Shown in pieces: positions 1 through 9,438 of a stretch of DNA of 64,000 bases; position 1 is the first letter of the stretch; every line of letters starts with the position of its first letter. Below the pieces are notes generated by a model that did not search any database, was not told the origin of the DNA, and saw only the letters and a program-made list of their open reading frames with translations. The stretch is from Pseudovibrio axinellae (GTDB lineage: Bacteria; Pseudomonadota; Alphaproteobacteria; Rhizobiales; Stappiaceae), in the NCBI RefSeq assembly GCF_900110875.1, contig NZ_FOFM01000006.1, positions 248,001 through 312,000 of the forward strand, in the 5' to 3' direction. The translations under genes were made by a program, and so were the position numbers.

Positions 1-458
1 TGTGGAGCTCTGTTGTCTGCAATTTCATGCAGGCGACGCTGCGTCGCCGGGCTCAGGCCCTCAGGCAATGCATCCATCGCAAAAAGCTGCAACTCAGCTA
101 TTTCCATAACAGGTCGCCTCCAGTCCGCATCCTGTCCAGTCAGGACCGCCTTGAACAAGCCCACATGATCTCGCCCTGTTCCCATCCGGTTAAAATACAT
201 GGAAAGCAGCACCAAATCCAAATTGCAGCCGTATCCAGTTTCTTCATACAGTTCTCTGCGTGCTGCCTCGGCCAATGTCTCTCCAGCATCAACCCCACCT
301 CCAGGCAAATACCAGCCTGTTAGGTATTGGTGGCGAACCAGTAAGACACGATTCTCAGAGTCAAAGGCAGCAACCCGTACCCCCAACGTCATGCCGCGCC
401 TCAAAAGTCCAAAGGATTGAACCGCCCAGTTGACAAATCTTGTCTTAAAACTAGCCAA
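1..458 (-). CDS. NUDIX hydrolase (partial, C-terminus off the left edge)
   Basis: The minus-strand frame stays open to the window edge and encodes at least 152 residues. A full NUDIX box is visible: GGGVDAGE, then REL, then EETG, matching GX5EX7REUXEEXGU, the Mg2+-binding signature of enzymes that hydrolyse nucleoside diphosphates linked to another moiety. It is preceded by a YLTGWYLPGG stretch typical of ADP-ribose/NTP-type NUDIX enzymes. I chose a TTG start at 456-458 because GGAGAGG lies 6 nt upstream and the N-terminus (ASFKTRFVNW) then fits the family. An ATG at 390-392 is the alternative and would still keep the fold. The substrate cannot be told from the sequence. Confidence 0.85.
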   Translation of the reverse strand, partial: MASFKTRFVNWAVQSFGLLRRGMTLGVRVAAFDSENRVLLVRHQYLTGWYLPGGGVDAGETLAEAARRELYEETGYGCNLDLVLLSMYFNRMGTGRDHVGLFKAVLTGQDADWRRPVMEIAELQLFAMDALPEGLSPATQRRLHEIADNRAP

Positions 459-918
459 AAGCAACCTCTCCAAACAAATAACTATCTGATATTATACGAT
501 AAAAATATAATATATCATTTATGCAAAAACTGCATACCACCTTTGCAAAACTAACACTACACAACCTACAGGATAGGCGTAGAAAGAGATCAATCAATAA
601 GCATACGCCCAAAAATTAATCAGGGCGCCCCCACCACCTACAGATATCAAAGACCCAATGCGATGCACCACATCGCAGGAGAAACACGTCATGCTTACTA
701 AAGTTCTTGCTCGCTTTCGTCGCACAAATCGCTTCCACTGGTCTCCAGCGATTAACAACGAAAACACACATGATGCAGCTGTCTTGCGTCCATCCTCCTG
801 TCTTTAGATGGCATTTCATCTCCAGCGTTGATAAACTGTTAAAGGCGTTTGAGGGGAATTCCAAAAGAGCAGGAAAAACTCTTGACCGCAGGCGCAATGC
901 AACTGATATGCGTAAGCT
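459..918. other. Intergenic region, no gene recognised
   Basis: This stretch between the divergent NUDIX and phosphoesterase genes is AT-rich around 480-560 and presumably holds promoters for both. Open frames here on either strand show no recognisable family. Confidence 0.5.
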
Positions 919-1854
919 ATGTTTAAGCTTGCTCACTTCTCAGACCCACACTTGGGTCCGTTGCCGGACGTGCAACCTGCTCAGCTCGCCTCCAAGCGCC
1001 TGATCGGCTATCTAAATTGGAGGCGCAACCGCGCCCATGCGATGACCAATTCCTATCTTGATGCATTGATCCACGATATTCATGCACAAGAGCCAGATCA
1101 TATTGCTCTCTGCGGCGACCTCGTCAACATTGCGCTCCCCAAAGAGATTTCGGGTGCAAAAGAGTGGCTCCCGACGGTGGGCTCTCCAGAGGACCTTTCG
1201 CTAACACCAGGCAACCATGACGCCTATGTTCCTGGTGCGCTTAAAAAAGCATATGCAGCCTGGCGCCCATATATGCAAAGTGATCCAGAGCTCGCAGTGG
1301 CCACAACGAACGCCAATCCCCCTCGCTTCCCTTTTGTTCGCAGACGGGGCAAAATTACGATAATCGGCGTTTCATCTGCCAGGGCGTCTAGCCCCTTTCT
1401 GGCAACCGGTTACATAAACAACAACCAGCTACGAGCATTGGGAGAGCAGTTACAGCACGCGAAAGCTCGCGGCGATTTCCGCGTTGTCTTGCTGCACCAC
1501 CCGCCAGTCCGCAATGCGACATCCTGGTACAAACGATTAGTCGGCTCCAGCCGTTTCCGAAATGTCATCGCAGAGCATGGAGCAGAACTGATCTTGCACG
1601 GTCATACTCACCGCGCAACACAGATGGAAATTATTGGCCCAGAGGGGCCGGTCCCCGTCATCTGCGTACCGTCAGCCTCAAATGGCATAGGAAGACACAC
1701 CCCACCAGCACGCTACAACCTCTATTCGATAGAGCAGGACGGGGCTGGGTGGTCTTGCATCGTGGAGGAACGCGGTTTTTCCACTGCTGCAGAAGGTGTT
1801 CACCACATCGCCCAGCATGATCTCCGCATCCCAGGGCTAAGGCTGGCAGCCTAA
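919..1854 (+). CDS. Calcineurin-like metallophosphoesterase
   Basis: A 311-residue protein with the full ordered set of dinuclear metal-binding motifs of the calcineurin-like phosphoesterase fold: DPH near the N-terminus (D9, H11), GDLVN, GNHD, LLHHPP and GHTH. Members hydrolyse phosphomonoesters or phosphodiesters, including cyclic nucleotides, UDP-diacylglucosamine or nucleic acid ends, so the substrate stays open. There is no signal peptide, so it is probably cytoplasmic. The ATG start gives MFKLAHFSDPH, the normal beginning of the family, although no strong Shine-Dalgarno sequence is visible. It appears monocistronic: a terminator follows at about 1903-1937. Confidence 0.87.
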   Translation: MFKLAHFSDPHLGPLPDVQPAQLASKRLIGYLNWRRNRAHAMTNSYLDALIHDIHAQEPDHIALCGDLVNIALPKEISGAKEWLPTVGSPEDLSLTPGNHDAYVPGALKKAYAAWRPYMQSDPELAVATTNANPPRFPFVRRRGKITIIGVSSARASSPFLATGYINNNQLRALGEQLQHAKARGDFRVVLLHHPPVRNATSWYKRLVGSSRFRNVIAEHGAELILHGHTHRATQMEIIGPEGPVPVICVPSASNGIGRHTPPARYNLYSIEQDGAGWSCIVEERGFSTAAEGVHHIAQHDLRIPGLRLAA

Positions 1855-1902
1855 CGCCCTAAACAGGCTTTACGCGAAACAGATACACATATGAAAACAA
1901 GA

Positions 1903-1937
1903 GAACACACGGCAAAACTTGCAGTGTGTTCTTTTTT
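1903..1937 (+). terminator. Rho-independent terminator after the phosphoesterase gene
   Basis: An 8-bp perfect inverted repeat (GAACACAC / GTGTGTTC) with a 13-nt loop is followed directly by six T residues, about 50 nt after the stop codon. Confidence 0.75.
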
Positions 1938-2039
1938 GAAGCTGGCGACGAAGGAAATTTAGCTAAACCTCAGCTCAAAGAGCCGCAACGCAATTGCTTA
2001 CAGCTAAAGAAGACAACGATACGCGTGTCGGACTGAACC

Positions 2040-2669
2040 CTATCCAGAAAAGGGGTTGGCATAGAGTGCCAATGCAACAAGGCCGCCCCCGCCAACAGCA
2101 ATCCCCACAGCAAGCCCACATAGTAAGATGATGAAATCCCGAGCTTTGCTGGGTTTCACCGCAACAGCCTTGCCTTCGCTCACATCCTTCAGCTGGTCCA
2201 GACTGTTGCCGGAAGGCACACTGTTTTGCCGAACACGATTAAGCATCCAGTCGGCTTCCAAGGCACGTTCTTTCTCAATGACCCGCTCTGCAATGTACTC
2301 TGTAATGCAGTCCGCCATATCATCGATATCAGCCGTCTCAAGAAGGACCATCCGCCCCAGCCGTGTTTCCTTCACAAAACGATAGGAATGCTGATCACGC
2401 CCCATCAGAACGTGACTTGTCATATCAATCCAGAGACGGAGTTGAGTGCCCGGCACAATCTGGAAGGCAAACTGATCATCGTCCTCGGGCACTTCCTTAA
2501 ACACGTCAATAAGCTCTTCGCTGAGCAGCTCAAGACGAGTCCTCTCGCTCTCTTGAAGGCCAACAACAACGTCAGTACGTTCCATTTCCGCAATACGCAC
2601 CTTGCGAATGGCATCTCTCAGTGATCGTACCTTCTCATGAGGCACAACGTTGTCATGTAGCTCTGACAT
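2040..2669 (-). CDS. Uncharacterised protein with C-terminal membrane anchor
   Basis: A 209-residue protein that I do not recognise. The first about 130 residues are soluble and rich in charged helices. A stretch around RLWIDMTSHVLMGRD followed by the VKETRLGRMVLLETAD region looks like a small alpha/beta domain. Residues of about 175-200 form a single hydrophobic helix (FIILLCGLAVGIAVGGGGLVALAL) ending only a few residues before the C-terminus, so it is probably a tail-anchored inner-membrane protein facing the cytoplasm. ATG at 2667-2669 was chosen because GGGAG lies 5 nt upstream; a TTG four codons earlier is the alternative. It stands alone, between the phosphoesterase and the acetyltransferase. 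Confidence 0.7.
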   Translation of the reverse strand: MSELHDNVVPHEKVRSLRDAIRKVRIAEMERTDVVVGLQESERTRLELLSEELIDVFKEVPEDDDQFAFQIVPGTQLRLWIDMTSHVLMGRDQHSYRFVKETRLGRMVLLETADIDDMADCITEYIAERVIEKERALEADWMLNRVRQNSVPSGNSLDQLKDVSEGKAVAVKPSKARDFIILLCGLAVGIAVGGGGLVALALYANPFSG

Positions 2670-2964
2670 GGCAGCTCCCAAATACCCGGTTGAACACGCC
2701 CCGTTTCAACCGCTTTCCAACCTACGTACAACCAATCGAGTTAGGTGCGGCCTTCACACATCTTCCACGATTATTCAAAGGTACATGGTAAAGGGAAACT
2801 AACACATCCTAGATAAAACTCTAATGAAACCTGACCAACCGTCCCGTTTTGGGGCACTTTTCCCATATCCCTGTCACCTGATGGTTCCCATAAGGATTGC
2901 AAGCCAGCACGAAATCACGGGGCACTGATCCTACTCAAGCATCAAAGCAGAAAATTACCTACTG

Positions 2965-3576
2965 CTATGCCAAAACCGGGATGTGCGGAGCGGATGAGAC
3001 AACCAAAATCCCTTTCAGCCGCGGGTCATCTGCAACTTCGATCGCACGTTTGTAAGGCACGAAACCGCTGCGAATATAAAACGGCAGAGCCTGTGCGCTG
3101 TCACCTGTACACGTATGCACCCAAAGCCGATCAACCCCCGGTCTTGCAAATGCAAGGTCAATTGCATGGTTCATCAACCATCGGCCTGCCCCGCCTCCAA
3201 TTTGCTCTGGAATAAAACCAAAATACGCAAGTTCCACTTCACTCCCGATGGAAAAATCGAGCTCAAGAAGTCCGATCGCTACCCCGTTTTCCATTACAAA
3301 GTAGAGATCCCGGCTCTCTTCATTAAGAACTTTCGTGAGGTCTTCATCGCTCATCACAAGACGGCCAAACCACAGCCACGGCTCACCAATTTTGCGAAAC
3401 AACCTGCTGTAATCTTGAATATCCACGCGCTCAATCTTTCTCAATAAAAGATCATCGCGTTCAATCAACGTCCTGCTCTGCGGCTTTTCACGCATCTCCA
3501 GATAAGTCACAACAGTCGCAATTTTGTCGGAAGGCAATTCAGTATAGTCATCAAGACTGAGAGGTATCGTTGTCAT
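2965..3576 (-). CDS. GNAT family N-acetyltransferase
   Basis: A 203-residue cytoplasmic protein with the GNAT fold. The acetyl-CoA pyrophosphate-binding motif A is visible as EQIGGGAGRWLMN (Q/RxxGxG/A type), preceded by the beta-4 strand VELAYFGFIP and followed by the LWVHTC...ALPFYIRSGF motif B, where the aromatic YIRSGF segment is typical of late GNAT strands. The family transfers acetyl from acetyl-CoA to an amine of a small molecule or protein; the acceptor is unknown. An AGGTGG ribosome binding site lies just upstream of the ATG. It is separated from flhA by 79 nt and may be carried by read-through from the flagellar operon. Confidence 0.85.
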   Translation of the reverse strand: MTTIPLSLDDYTELPSDKIATVVTYLEMREKPQSRTLIERDDLLLRKIERVDIQDYSRLFRKIGEPWLWFGRLVMSDEDLTKVLNEESRDLYFVMENGVAIGLLELDFSIGSEVELAYFGFIPEQIGGGAGRWLMNHAIDLAFARPGVDRLWVHTCTGDSAQALPFYIRSGFVPYKRAIEVADDPRLKGILVVSSAPHIPVLA

Positions 3577-3655
3577 TATCCACCTGCAATAAAGGTCTTA
3601 TCTTGATAGCCAACGAGCGCATGCTGGACAAGTGAGCTTATCTGCCAATATGGTT

Positions 3656-5830
3656 TTATATAGTCACCACAGTTTTCAACCGGGCGCGAGGGTGAACTTC
3701 ATTTTGGCTCATAACAAATGTGTGCGCCCTGAACCGCTCAACAATTGAGCGCACGAACGGACGCGACTGAGCAGAGCACAACAACACAGGAACTTCACCT
3801 TGGTTTGCTGCGGCATCAAACGCATTGCGAACCAGACCCACAAACTCCTGAAGTTTTGAAGGCGCCATTGCCAGCTGACGGTCATCTCCGTCACCGATAA
3901 TACTCTCAAGGAACGCAGACTCCCATTGCGGGCTCAGGCTGATCAAAGGCAAATACCCACCTGGCGCCTGATTGGCAGCACATATCTGACGTGCCAGACG
4001 CGTGCGAACATGCTCAGCAATACTGCTTGGATTCCGTGTCGATCCAATCGCCTCTGCAATTCCTTCCAAAATGGTTCCCAAGTCACGAATAGAAATACGC
4101 TCCTCAAGAAGAGCCTGCAGTACCCGTTGAATACCAGAGATCGAAATCTGGGCTGGAACAATATCTTCCACCAGTTTGGACTGCTCATCATCCAGCTTTT
4201 TCAACAGAACCTGCACGTCTGCATATGTCAAAAGCTCGGAGATATGGGATTTAATCATCTCTGTAAGGTGCGTAGAAATCACAGTCGCTGGATCAACCAC
4301 CGTATACCCAAGGAGATTGGCCTCCTCACGATACTGCGCTTCAACCCAGGTTGCAGGCAAGCCAAATGTTGGCTCTGTCGTGTGCGTGCCTGGCAAACGA
4401 ACCTGCCCGCCAGCAGGGTCCATTACCATAAATTGGCTCGGGAACAGCGTGCCTCCGCCAGCATCCAGCTCCTTCACCTTGATCATGTATTCGTTCGCAC
4501 CCAGCTGAATATTATCAAGGATACGGACCGAGGGCATGATAACGCCCATGTCAGTCGCTATCTGACGACGCAGCGCTTTGATCTGCTCGCTAACCTGATC
4601 TGTTTCTTGCTTATTGCGCCCGTTAATAATTGGCAGCAGCGCGTAGCCTAATTCAATACGAAGCACATCCATTTTCAGGCTATCGGCAATTGGCGCTTCC
4701 TTCGGTTCCTCAGGTGCTTCCGCTTCTATTTTCGCTGCAACTTCCTCAGCTTTTTCTACGCTTTTACGTTTGCTTGCTTGGCGCGCCAGATAGCCAGCAC
4801 CACCTGCAAGTGCAAGAAACGGTAGCATTGGCATACCTGGCAGGAACGACAGCACAACCATCACAAACGCCGACATGCCAAGGGCTTTAGGGTAGCCTGT
4901 AAACTGAGTGACAAGCGCTTTATCAGCAGCTCCTTCAACACCCGCTTTTGAAACAAGAAGGCCCGCAGCAGTAGACACAATAAGTGCCGGGATCTGAGAG
5001 ACCAGACCGTCACCAATCGTCAGAAGTGTATAGTTCTCAGCCGCTTGTGCAAACGTCAGATTTTGTTGCATCACGCCGATGACGATGCCACCAATAACAT
5101 TGATGAAGGTAATCATCAGGCCGGCAATAGCATCACCGCGCACAAATTTGGAAGCACCGTCCATGGACCCAAAGAAGGTGGATTCCGACTCCAGCTCCTT
5201 ACGGCGGGTCCGCGCTGTTTCCTCGTCAATCAGACCTGCGCCCAGGTCCGCATCAATAGCCATCTGCTTACCGGGCATCGCATCAAGCGTAAATCGTGCT
5301 GAAACCTCAGCAATACGGCCAGAACCCTTTGTAATAACAACAAAATTCACGATCACAAGAATTGCAAAGACGATAATTCCGATAACGAAATTGCCGCCCA
5401 TAACAAAGCTGCCAAAGGCTGCAATCACATTGCCAGCAGCATCAGCTCCTTCATGCCCATGCGACAAAATCAAACGAGTAGACGCCATATTAAGCGCCAG
5501 CCGTAACATGGTTGCAATCAGCAACACTGTTGGAAACGCAGAAAACTCCAATGGCTTTTGAATGAAAAGGCCCACCATCAGGATCATCACAGAGAAGATG
5601 ATCGAGACAGCAAGAAACATATCCAGCAGCATTGCAGGCATGGGTACAATGAGCATCACAAGGATGACCATCACACCAATTGCAAGCCCAAGGTCGCCCT
5701 GCTTTATTGCACCCCAAAGGTCCTTTAGGAACGCAGACTGACCAACAACACCTAATCCGGGCACGCCAGCAGCAGAAGGAGCACTTTCGCCTCCCCCTTT
5801 TGCCGCTTGTGTATTTGCCTCTTCAGACAT
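3656..5830 (-). CDS. flhA: Flagellar export apparatus protein FlhA
   Basis: A 724-residue FHIPEP-family protein. The N-terminal half (about 45-340) holds about eight hydrophobic segments that form the inner-membrane export gate. The conserved cytoplasmic loop signature is visible in SARFTLDAMPGKQMAIDADL (about 180-200), the most diagnostic stretch of the family. The C-terminal half (about 380-724) is the cytoplasmic ring that docks chaperone-substrate complexes for type III export of rod, hook and filament proteins. Length is normal. It is the last gene of the fliF-fliG-fliH-fliN-flbD-flhA run, 17 nt after flbD, so it is likely co-transcribed and under cell-cycle (CtrA) control. The non-flagellar homologue SctV is ruled out by context. 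Confidence 0.97.
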   Translation of the reverse strand: MSEEANTQAAKGGGESAPSAAGVPGLGVVGQSAFLKDLWGAIKQGDLGLAIGVMVILVMLIVPMPAMLLDMFLAVSIIFSVMILMVGLFIQKPLEFSAFPTVLLIATMLRLALNMASTRLILSHGHEGADAAGNVIAAFGSFVMGGNFVIGIIVFAILVIVNFVVITKGSGRIAEVSARFTLDAMPGKQMAIDADLGAGLIDEETARTRRKELESESTFFGSMDGASKFVRGDAIAGLMITFINVIGGIVIGVMQQNLTFAQAAENYTLLTIGDGLVSQIPALIVSTAAGLLVSKAGVEGAADKALVTQFTGYPKALGMSAFVMVVLSFLPGMPMLPFLALAGGAGYLARQASKRKSVEKAEEVAAKIEAEAPEEPKEAPIADSLKMDVLRIELGYALLPIINGRNKQETDQVSEQIKALRRQIATDMGVIMPSVRILDNIQLGANEYMIKVKELDAGGGTLFPSQFMVMDPAGGQVRLPGTHTTEPTFGLPATWVEAQYREEANLLGYTVVDPATVISTHLTEMIKSHISELLTYADVQVLLKKLDDEQSKLVEDIVPAQISISGIQRVLQALLEERISIRDLGTILEGIAEAIGSTRNPSSIAEHVRTRLARQICAANQAPGGYLPLISLSPQWESAFLESIIGDGDDRQLAMAPSKLQEFVGLVRNAFDAAANQGEVPVLLCSAQSRPFVRSIVERFRAHTFVMSQNEVHPRARLKTVVTI

Positions 5831-5847
5831 GCTTGTGCCCTAACCGT

Positions 5848-7221
5848 TTATGCTTCAGCCGAGCCGGCGCGTACATCGCCCGGCCCCGCCACCTCAACAC
5901 CCTCTTTGGTGTAAAGGTTCAGCTTATTGCGTAGGGTACGAATTGAGATACCAAGGATCTTTGCTGCATGTGTTCGGTTGCCCAAACAGTGGTCCAGAGT
6001 GTCCAAAATCAAATCGCGCTCCACATCGGCAACCGTACGGCCAACCATATCGCGCGAAACCGCCTCCGCCGCATAAGCGGCGCGTGCTGCCGTCTGCTGA
6101 CCTGCACCCATAGTGATCGGCGATCCGTCCGGCATGCGAATTGAAGCCGCATCAATTTCAACACCAGTGGAAAGCAAAACAGCGCGATGCATGGTGTTTT
6201 CCAGCTCGCGAACGTTCCCCTTCCAAGGGTTAGCCAAAAGCAATTGGCGACCTTCCTGTGAAATGGGCAGCGCTTTAGTGCCGTTTGCTTTCGCATAGAT
6301 CTCAATAAAGTGACTTGCCAGCTCCAGAATATCGGCTGGCCGCTCCCGCAGTGCCGGCAGCTTCAGGTTCACCACATTCAACCGGTAGAGCAAATCCTCA
6401 CGGAACGTGCCATTGCGCACTTCCTCACCCAAGTCGCGGTTGGAGGTCGCGATAATACGAATGTCAACCGGAACAGGTCGACTGCCACCAACACGATCAA
6501 TCACACGCTCCTGAATTGCGCGCAGTAATTTGGCCTGAAGACGAACATCCATCTCGGAAATTTCATCAAGCATCAAAGTGCCGCCATCGGCTTCTTCAAA
6601 CTTGCCTATACGCCGAGCAACAGCACCTGTGAACGCACCTTTTTCATGACCAAAGAGCTCAGATTCTAACAAATGCTCTGGAATTGCAGCACAGTTGATA
6701 GAGATAAACGGCTTATCCGCACGGCTGGATTTGCTATGTAAAAAGCGAGAGATCACTTCCTTACCAGAGCCGGATTCTCCTGTGATCAAAACGGAAGCAT
6801 CTGAAGGTGCCACTTGTTCTGCAAGCTTAATAACGCTTGCCATTGCAGCGTCACGGTAGATCAGATCTTCACGCTCTTCAGTCACAGCTGCCAGAACCGC
6901 TGCAATCAGCTCCGGGTCGGGTGGAAGAGGAATATACTCTTTGGCACCAGCACGAATGGCAGAAACAGCCGCACGCGCATCCGTTCCCAACCCGCATGCG
7001 ACGAGAGGAACATGGATACGCTCGCGCTCTGTGAGTTCCACCAGTTGACCGATATCTTCGTTGACATCAACCATGAGCAAGTCTGCACCCTGCCCAGAGC
7101 GTAAAACCTTCATAGCCTGAGAAACACCGGGCGCATGAGTAACAGACGCACCACGCTCCATCGCAATCTTGGTTGCGGTCGTCAGCTGACCACCAAGCGT
7201 TCCAACGATCAAGAGCCGCAT
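5848..7221 (-). CDS. flbD: Sigma-54-dependent flagellar regulator FlbD
   Basis: A 457-residue activator with three parts: a receiver-like N-terminal domain (about 1-115), a sigma-54 AAA+ domain with Walker A GESGSGKE, the sigma-54 contact loop GAFTGA, Walker B-like GGTLMLDEI and arginine-finger regions (about 130-370), and a Fis-type helix-turn-helix (THAAKILGISIRTLRNKL) at the C-terminus. FlbD switches on late flagellar genes with RNA polymerase sigma-54 and represses early fliF transcription in Caulobacter. The receiver looks degenerate: the usual acidic pair at the end of strand 1 is replaced by VGTLGG and the conserved Lys-Pro by LPP, which fits the phosphorylation-independent, FliX-type control known for FlbD. 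A sigma-54 type promoter is present upstream of fliK in this window. Confidence 0.94.
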   Translation of the reverse strand: MRLLIVGTLGGQLTTATKIAMERGASVTHAPGVSQAMKVLRSGQGADLLMVDVNEDIGQLVELTERERIHVPLVACGLGTDARAAVSAIRAGAKEYIPLPPDPELIAAVLAAVTEEREDLIYRDAAMASVIKLAEQVAPSDASVLITGESGSGKEVISRFLHSKSSRADKPFISINCAAIPEHLLESELFGHEKGAFTGAVARRIGKFEEADGGTLMLDEISEMDVRLQAKLLRAIQERVIDRVGGSRPVPVDIRIIATSNRDLGEEVRNGTFREDLLYRLNVVNLKLPALRERPADILELASHFIEIYAKANGTKALPISQEGRQLLLANPWKGNVRELENTMHRAVLLSTGVEIDAASIRMPDGSPITMGAGQQTAARAAYAAEAVSRDMVGRTVADVERDLILDTLDHCLGNRTHAAKILGISIRTLRNKLNLYTKEGVEVAGPGDVRAGSAEA

Positions 7222-7252
7222 GTCAGTTCCTTTCCATTACGCCCCATGTTAA

Positions 7253-7591
7253 TCACCGATCTGCCTTGATGATTTCAGTCATAGTGACGCCAAGCTTATC
7301 TTCCACCAGCACAACCTCACCGCGTGCAATAAGCCTGTTATTCACGTAAACGTCTATGGCCTCTCCAACCTTTCGGTCGAGCTCCATAACAATTCCGGTA
7401 TCCAGATGCAGAAGATCAGAAACTTTCATCTTTGTATGTCCAAGCACAGCAGCCAGTTGGACCGGCACGTCGAAGACAGCTTCCAGATCAGCCGCAGCTT
7501 TAACGCCGCCCTCACCATCTGCGCCAAGGCCACCAGTACGCTGAGTACTTTGATGTTGGTCCAACAGCATTCCCTGTTCATCACTGCTCAT
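7253..7591 (-). CDS. fliN: Flagellar motor switch protein FliN
   Basis: A 112-residue protein whose C-terminal about 75 residues form the SpoA/FliN domain: FDVPVQLAAVLGHTKMKVSDLL, then LDRKVGEAIDVYVNNRLIARGEVV and the ending KLGVTMTEII are all hallmark FliN segments. With FliG and FliM it makes the cytoplasmic C-ring that controls rotation direction and docks FliH. No fliM is present in this window. The ATG at 7589-7591 has AAAGG 6 nt upstream; a TTG two codons earlier is also possible. It lies between fliH and flbD, the same order as in Caulobacter. Confidence 0.95.
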   Translation of the reverse strand: MSSDEQGMLLDQHQSTQRTGGLGADGEGGVKAAADLEAVFDVPVQLAAVLGHTKMKVSDLLHLDTGIVMELDRKVGEAIDVYVNNRLIARGEVVLVEDKLGVTMTEIIKADR

Positions 7592-7655
7592 ATTCAACCT
7601 TTCTGATCCTGTACCGGCATCAACCCTGTACGGTCACAGGCAAACAGCCCAAATA

Positions 7656-8336
7656 TCATTCAGTTCTGCTCGCGCGTTCACGAGCTTCGAAATGAGATTT
7701 TATAGCCATTTCAATTTGTTCAACGGTTTTACGACGGTCGCGTATTATGCCGCCGTCTGGCCATTCAATTCGGCAGTCGCCGCGAGTCATATTGTCTGAC
7801 TTAACGACATGCACCTTGCCCTCAAAGCTGCTCTTCAACACCAGACTTGCAACCATGCCTTCCAGCGCGCCAGTATCATCAGCTGGCACTTCGATAAGGA
7901 TCTGAGGGATCTTACGAAGCGGTGTCAGGCATTCTGAAAGCAGCGCGACAACCTCAGCAAGCGGCTCTCGTGCAATGAGGTGGCTACACAAGCGGCGCGC
8001 AATCAAAAAACACATCGAAACCAGATTTTGCTCTTGCGCACGCATTTGTGTCTCAAGGTCCTCAAGCGCGACCTCCAGCCTTTCACGTAAAGCCAACAGC
8101 TCTTTTTGCGCTGCAGCCTGGTGTTGCTCACCCAGCGCCTTCTTAGCTTTCGCCTCCCCGCTCGCAAAAGCTGCTTTCTCGGCCGCCTTTAAGAGCTTTT
8201 TGTGCTCAGCAACCGAAATCATTGGCTCTGGCGCTGGAGCCTCTTCCACACTCGAAGCTGGTTCAATTTCGTCAATTGAGTTGGTATCAAACAAAAACCG
8301 TTGTCGCACAGCACCTTGAGGCATCACTGTAACCAT
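7656..8336 (-). CDS. fliH: FliH/FlbE-type flagellar assembly protein
   Basis: A 226-residue protein with a long charged, Ala/Glu/Lys-rich coiled-coil middle (about 45-120) and a C-terminal domain ending in GDCRIEWPDGGIIRDRR, the segment shared by FliH and SctL stator proteins. FliH holds the FliI ATPase at the export gate through FliN. In Caulobacter the gene in this position, between fliG and fliN, is called flbE. The ATG at 8334-8336 follows GAGGGG with a 7-nt spacer. Overall similarity in this family is low, so the call rests on the C-terminal motif, coiled coil and gene order together. Confidence 0.85.
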   Translation of the reverse strand: MVTVMPQGAVRQRFLFDTNSIDEIEPASSVEEAPAPEPMISVAEHKKLLKAAEKAAFASGEAKAKKALGEQHQAAAQKELLALRERLEVALEDLETQMRAQEQNLVSMCFLIARRLCSHLIAREPLAEVVALLSECLTPLRKIPQILIEVPADDTGALEGMVASLVLKSSFEGKVHVVKSDNMTRGDCRIEWPDGGIIRDRRKTVEQIEMAIKSHFEARERASRTE

Positions 8337-8372
8337 CAATCAGCCCCTCGAACATGCAGATAAAAGAAAAGG

Positions 8373-9437
8373 TTAGTAGACAAGTTCGTCCTCTCCTTTT
8401 TTCTTGTTAAAGCTGATTTCCCCGGCAGCAGCCAGATCTTTTGTTTTCAGCACCAAACTGTTTTGCGCTTCATCCACCTCGCGCAATCGAACAGGGCCCA
8501 TATTTTCCATGTCCTCTTGCAGCATCTTTGCAGCACGTGAAGACATGTTCGCCGTAAAGAATGCAACAGCAGTTTCAGAGGCACCTTTGAGCGCCATGGC
8601 CAACTGGTCTTTCTCAACATTGCGCAGCAAGGTTTGGCAGGCACCAGAATCTAACTTCAACAGATCCTCGAAGGTGAACATCAAATTACGAATGCGCTCT
8701 GCAGATTCTCGGCTGTCTTCTTCCAGCGCAGCCAGAAAACGCCCTTCAGTCTGTCGATCGAAATTGTTAAAGATATCAGCCATCATCTCATGGCTGTCGC
8801 GCCGACTGGTCTGGGACAGGTTCGACATAAACTCTATGCGCAAAGTCTGCTCGACCTTATCCAGAATGTCCTTTTGGATAGATTCCATGCGCAACATGCG
8901 GTTGACCACATCCAGCGCCAATTCTTCATTAAGAAGCGCAAGAACACGAGCAGCATGGTCACTCTGGATTTTTGAAAGCACAACAGCAATCGTCTGCGGG
9001 TATTCATTCTTCAGATAATTCGCAAGCACGTTCTCTTGCACATTGGAGAGCTTTTCCCACATGTTACGGCCTGCAGGACCACGAATTTCCTCCATGATAA
9101 CCGCAACACGGTCTGCTGACAGGAACGAGTTCAACAAACGCTCTGTGACATCTACGTTTCCGTTCAGCGCGCCACGCGTAGAGAGGCGCTTCAGAAAGTC
9201 AACAAAGAGCTCTTCCAGCATGGTCGGCGTAACAGGGCCAAGGTTTGCCATTGCATTGGAAACCTGACGCACTTCGATCTCGTCAAGCCCGTCCCAAATG
9301 GCCTTTCCGTACTCCTGCCCAAGCGCCAAAAGCAGAACGGCTGCACGTTCTGCTCCTCCAAGTTCTCTTTCAGCTATCTCCGATGTAACCGAGAGCCCCT
9401 GCTCACTCGACTCCTGTGCGACGACCTCTTCACTCAT
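8373..9437 (-). CDS. fliG: Flagellar motor switch protein FliG
   Basis: A 354-residue protein of normal FliG length. The N-terminal domain ([14 protein letters not shown]) binds FliF, the middle domain has the [21 protein letters not shown] region, and the C-terminal torque-generating domain begins at [20 protein letters not shown], with the charged helix around [11 protein letters not shown] and [25 protein letters not shown] that meets the MotA stator. The MFTFEDL motif is diagnostic. The ATG follows a GAGG sequence inside the last codons of fliF, so the two are translationally coupled. Confidence 0.97.
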   Translation of the reverse strand: MSEEVVAQESSEQGLSVTSEIAERELGGAERAAVLLLALGQEYGKAIWDGLDEIEVRQVSNAMANLGPVTPTMLEELFVDFLKRLSTRGALNGNVDVTERLLNSFLSADRVAVIMEEIRGPAGRNMWEKLSNVQENVLANYLKNEYPQTIAVVLSKIQSDHAARVLALLNEELALDVVNRMLRMESIQKDILDKVEQTLRIEFMSNLSQTSRRDSHEMMADIFNNFDRQTEGRFLAALEEDSRESAERIRNLMFTFEDLLKLDSGACQTLLRNVEKDQLAMALKGASETAVAFFTANMSSRAAKMLQEDMENMGPVRLREVDEAQNSLVLKTKDLAAAGEISFNKKKGEDELVY

Positions 9438-9438
9438 A

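Noticed and set aside
707-1003. 98-residue plus-strand open frame before the phosphoesterase gene
   Set aside because: Overlaps the start of the real gene in another frame, has no ribosome binding site or family likeness.
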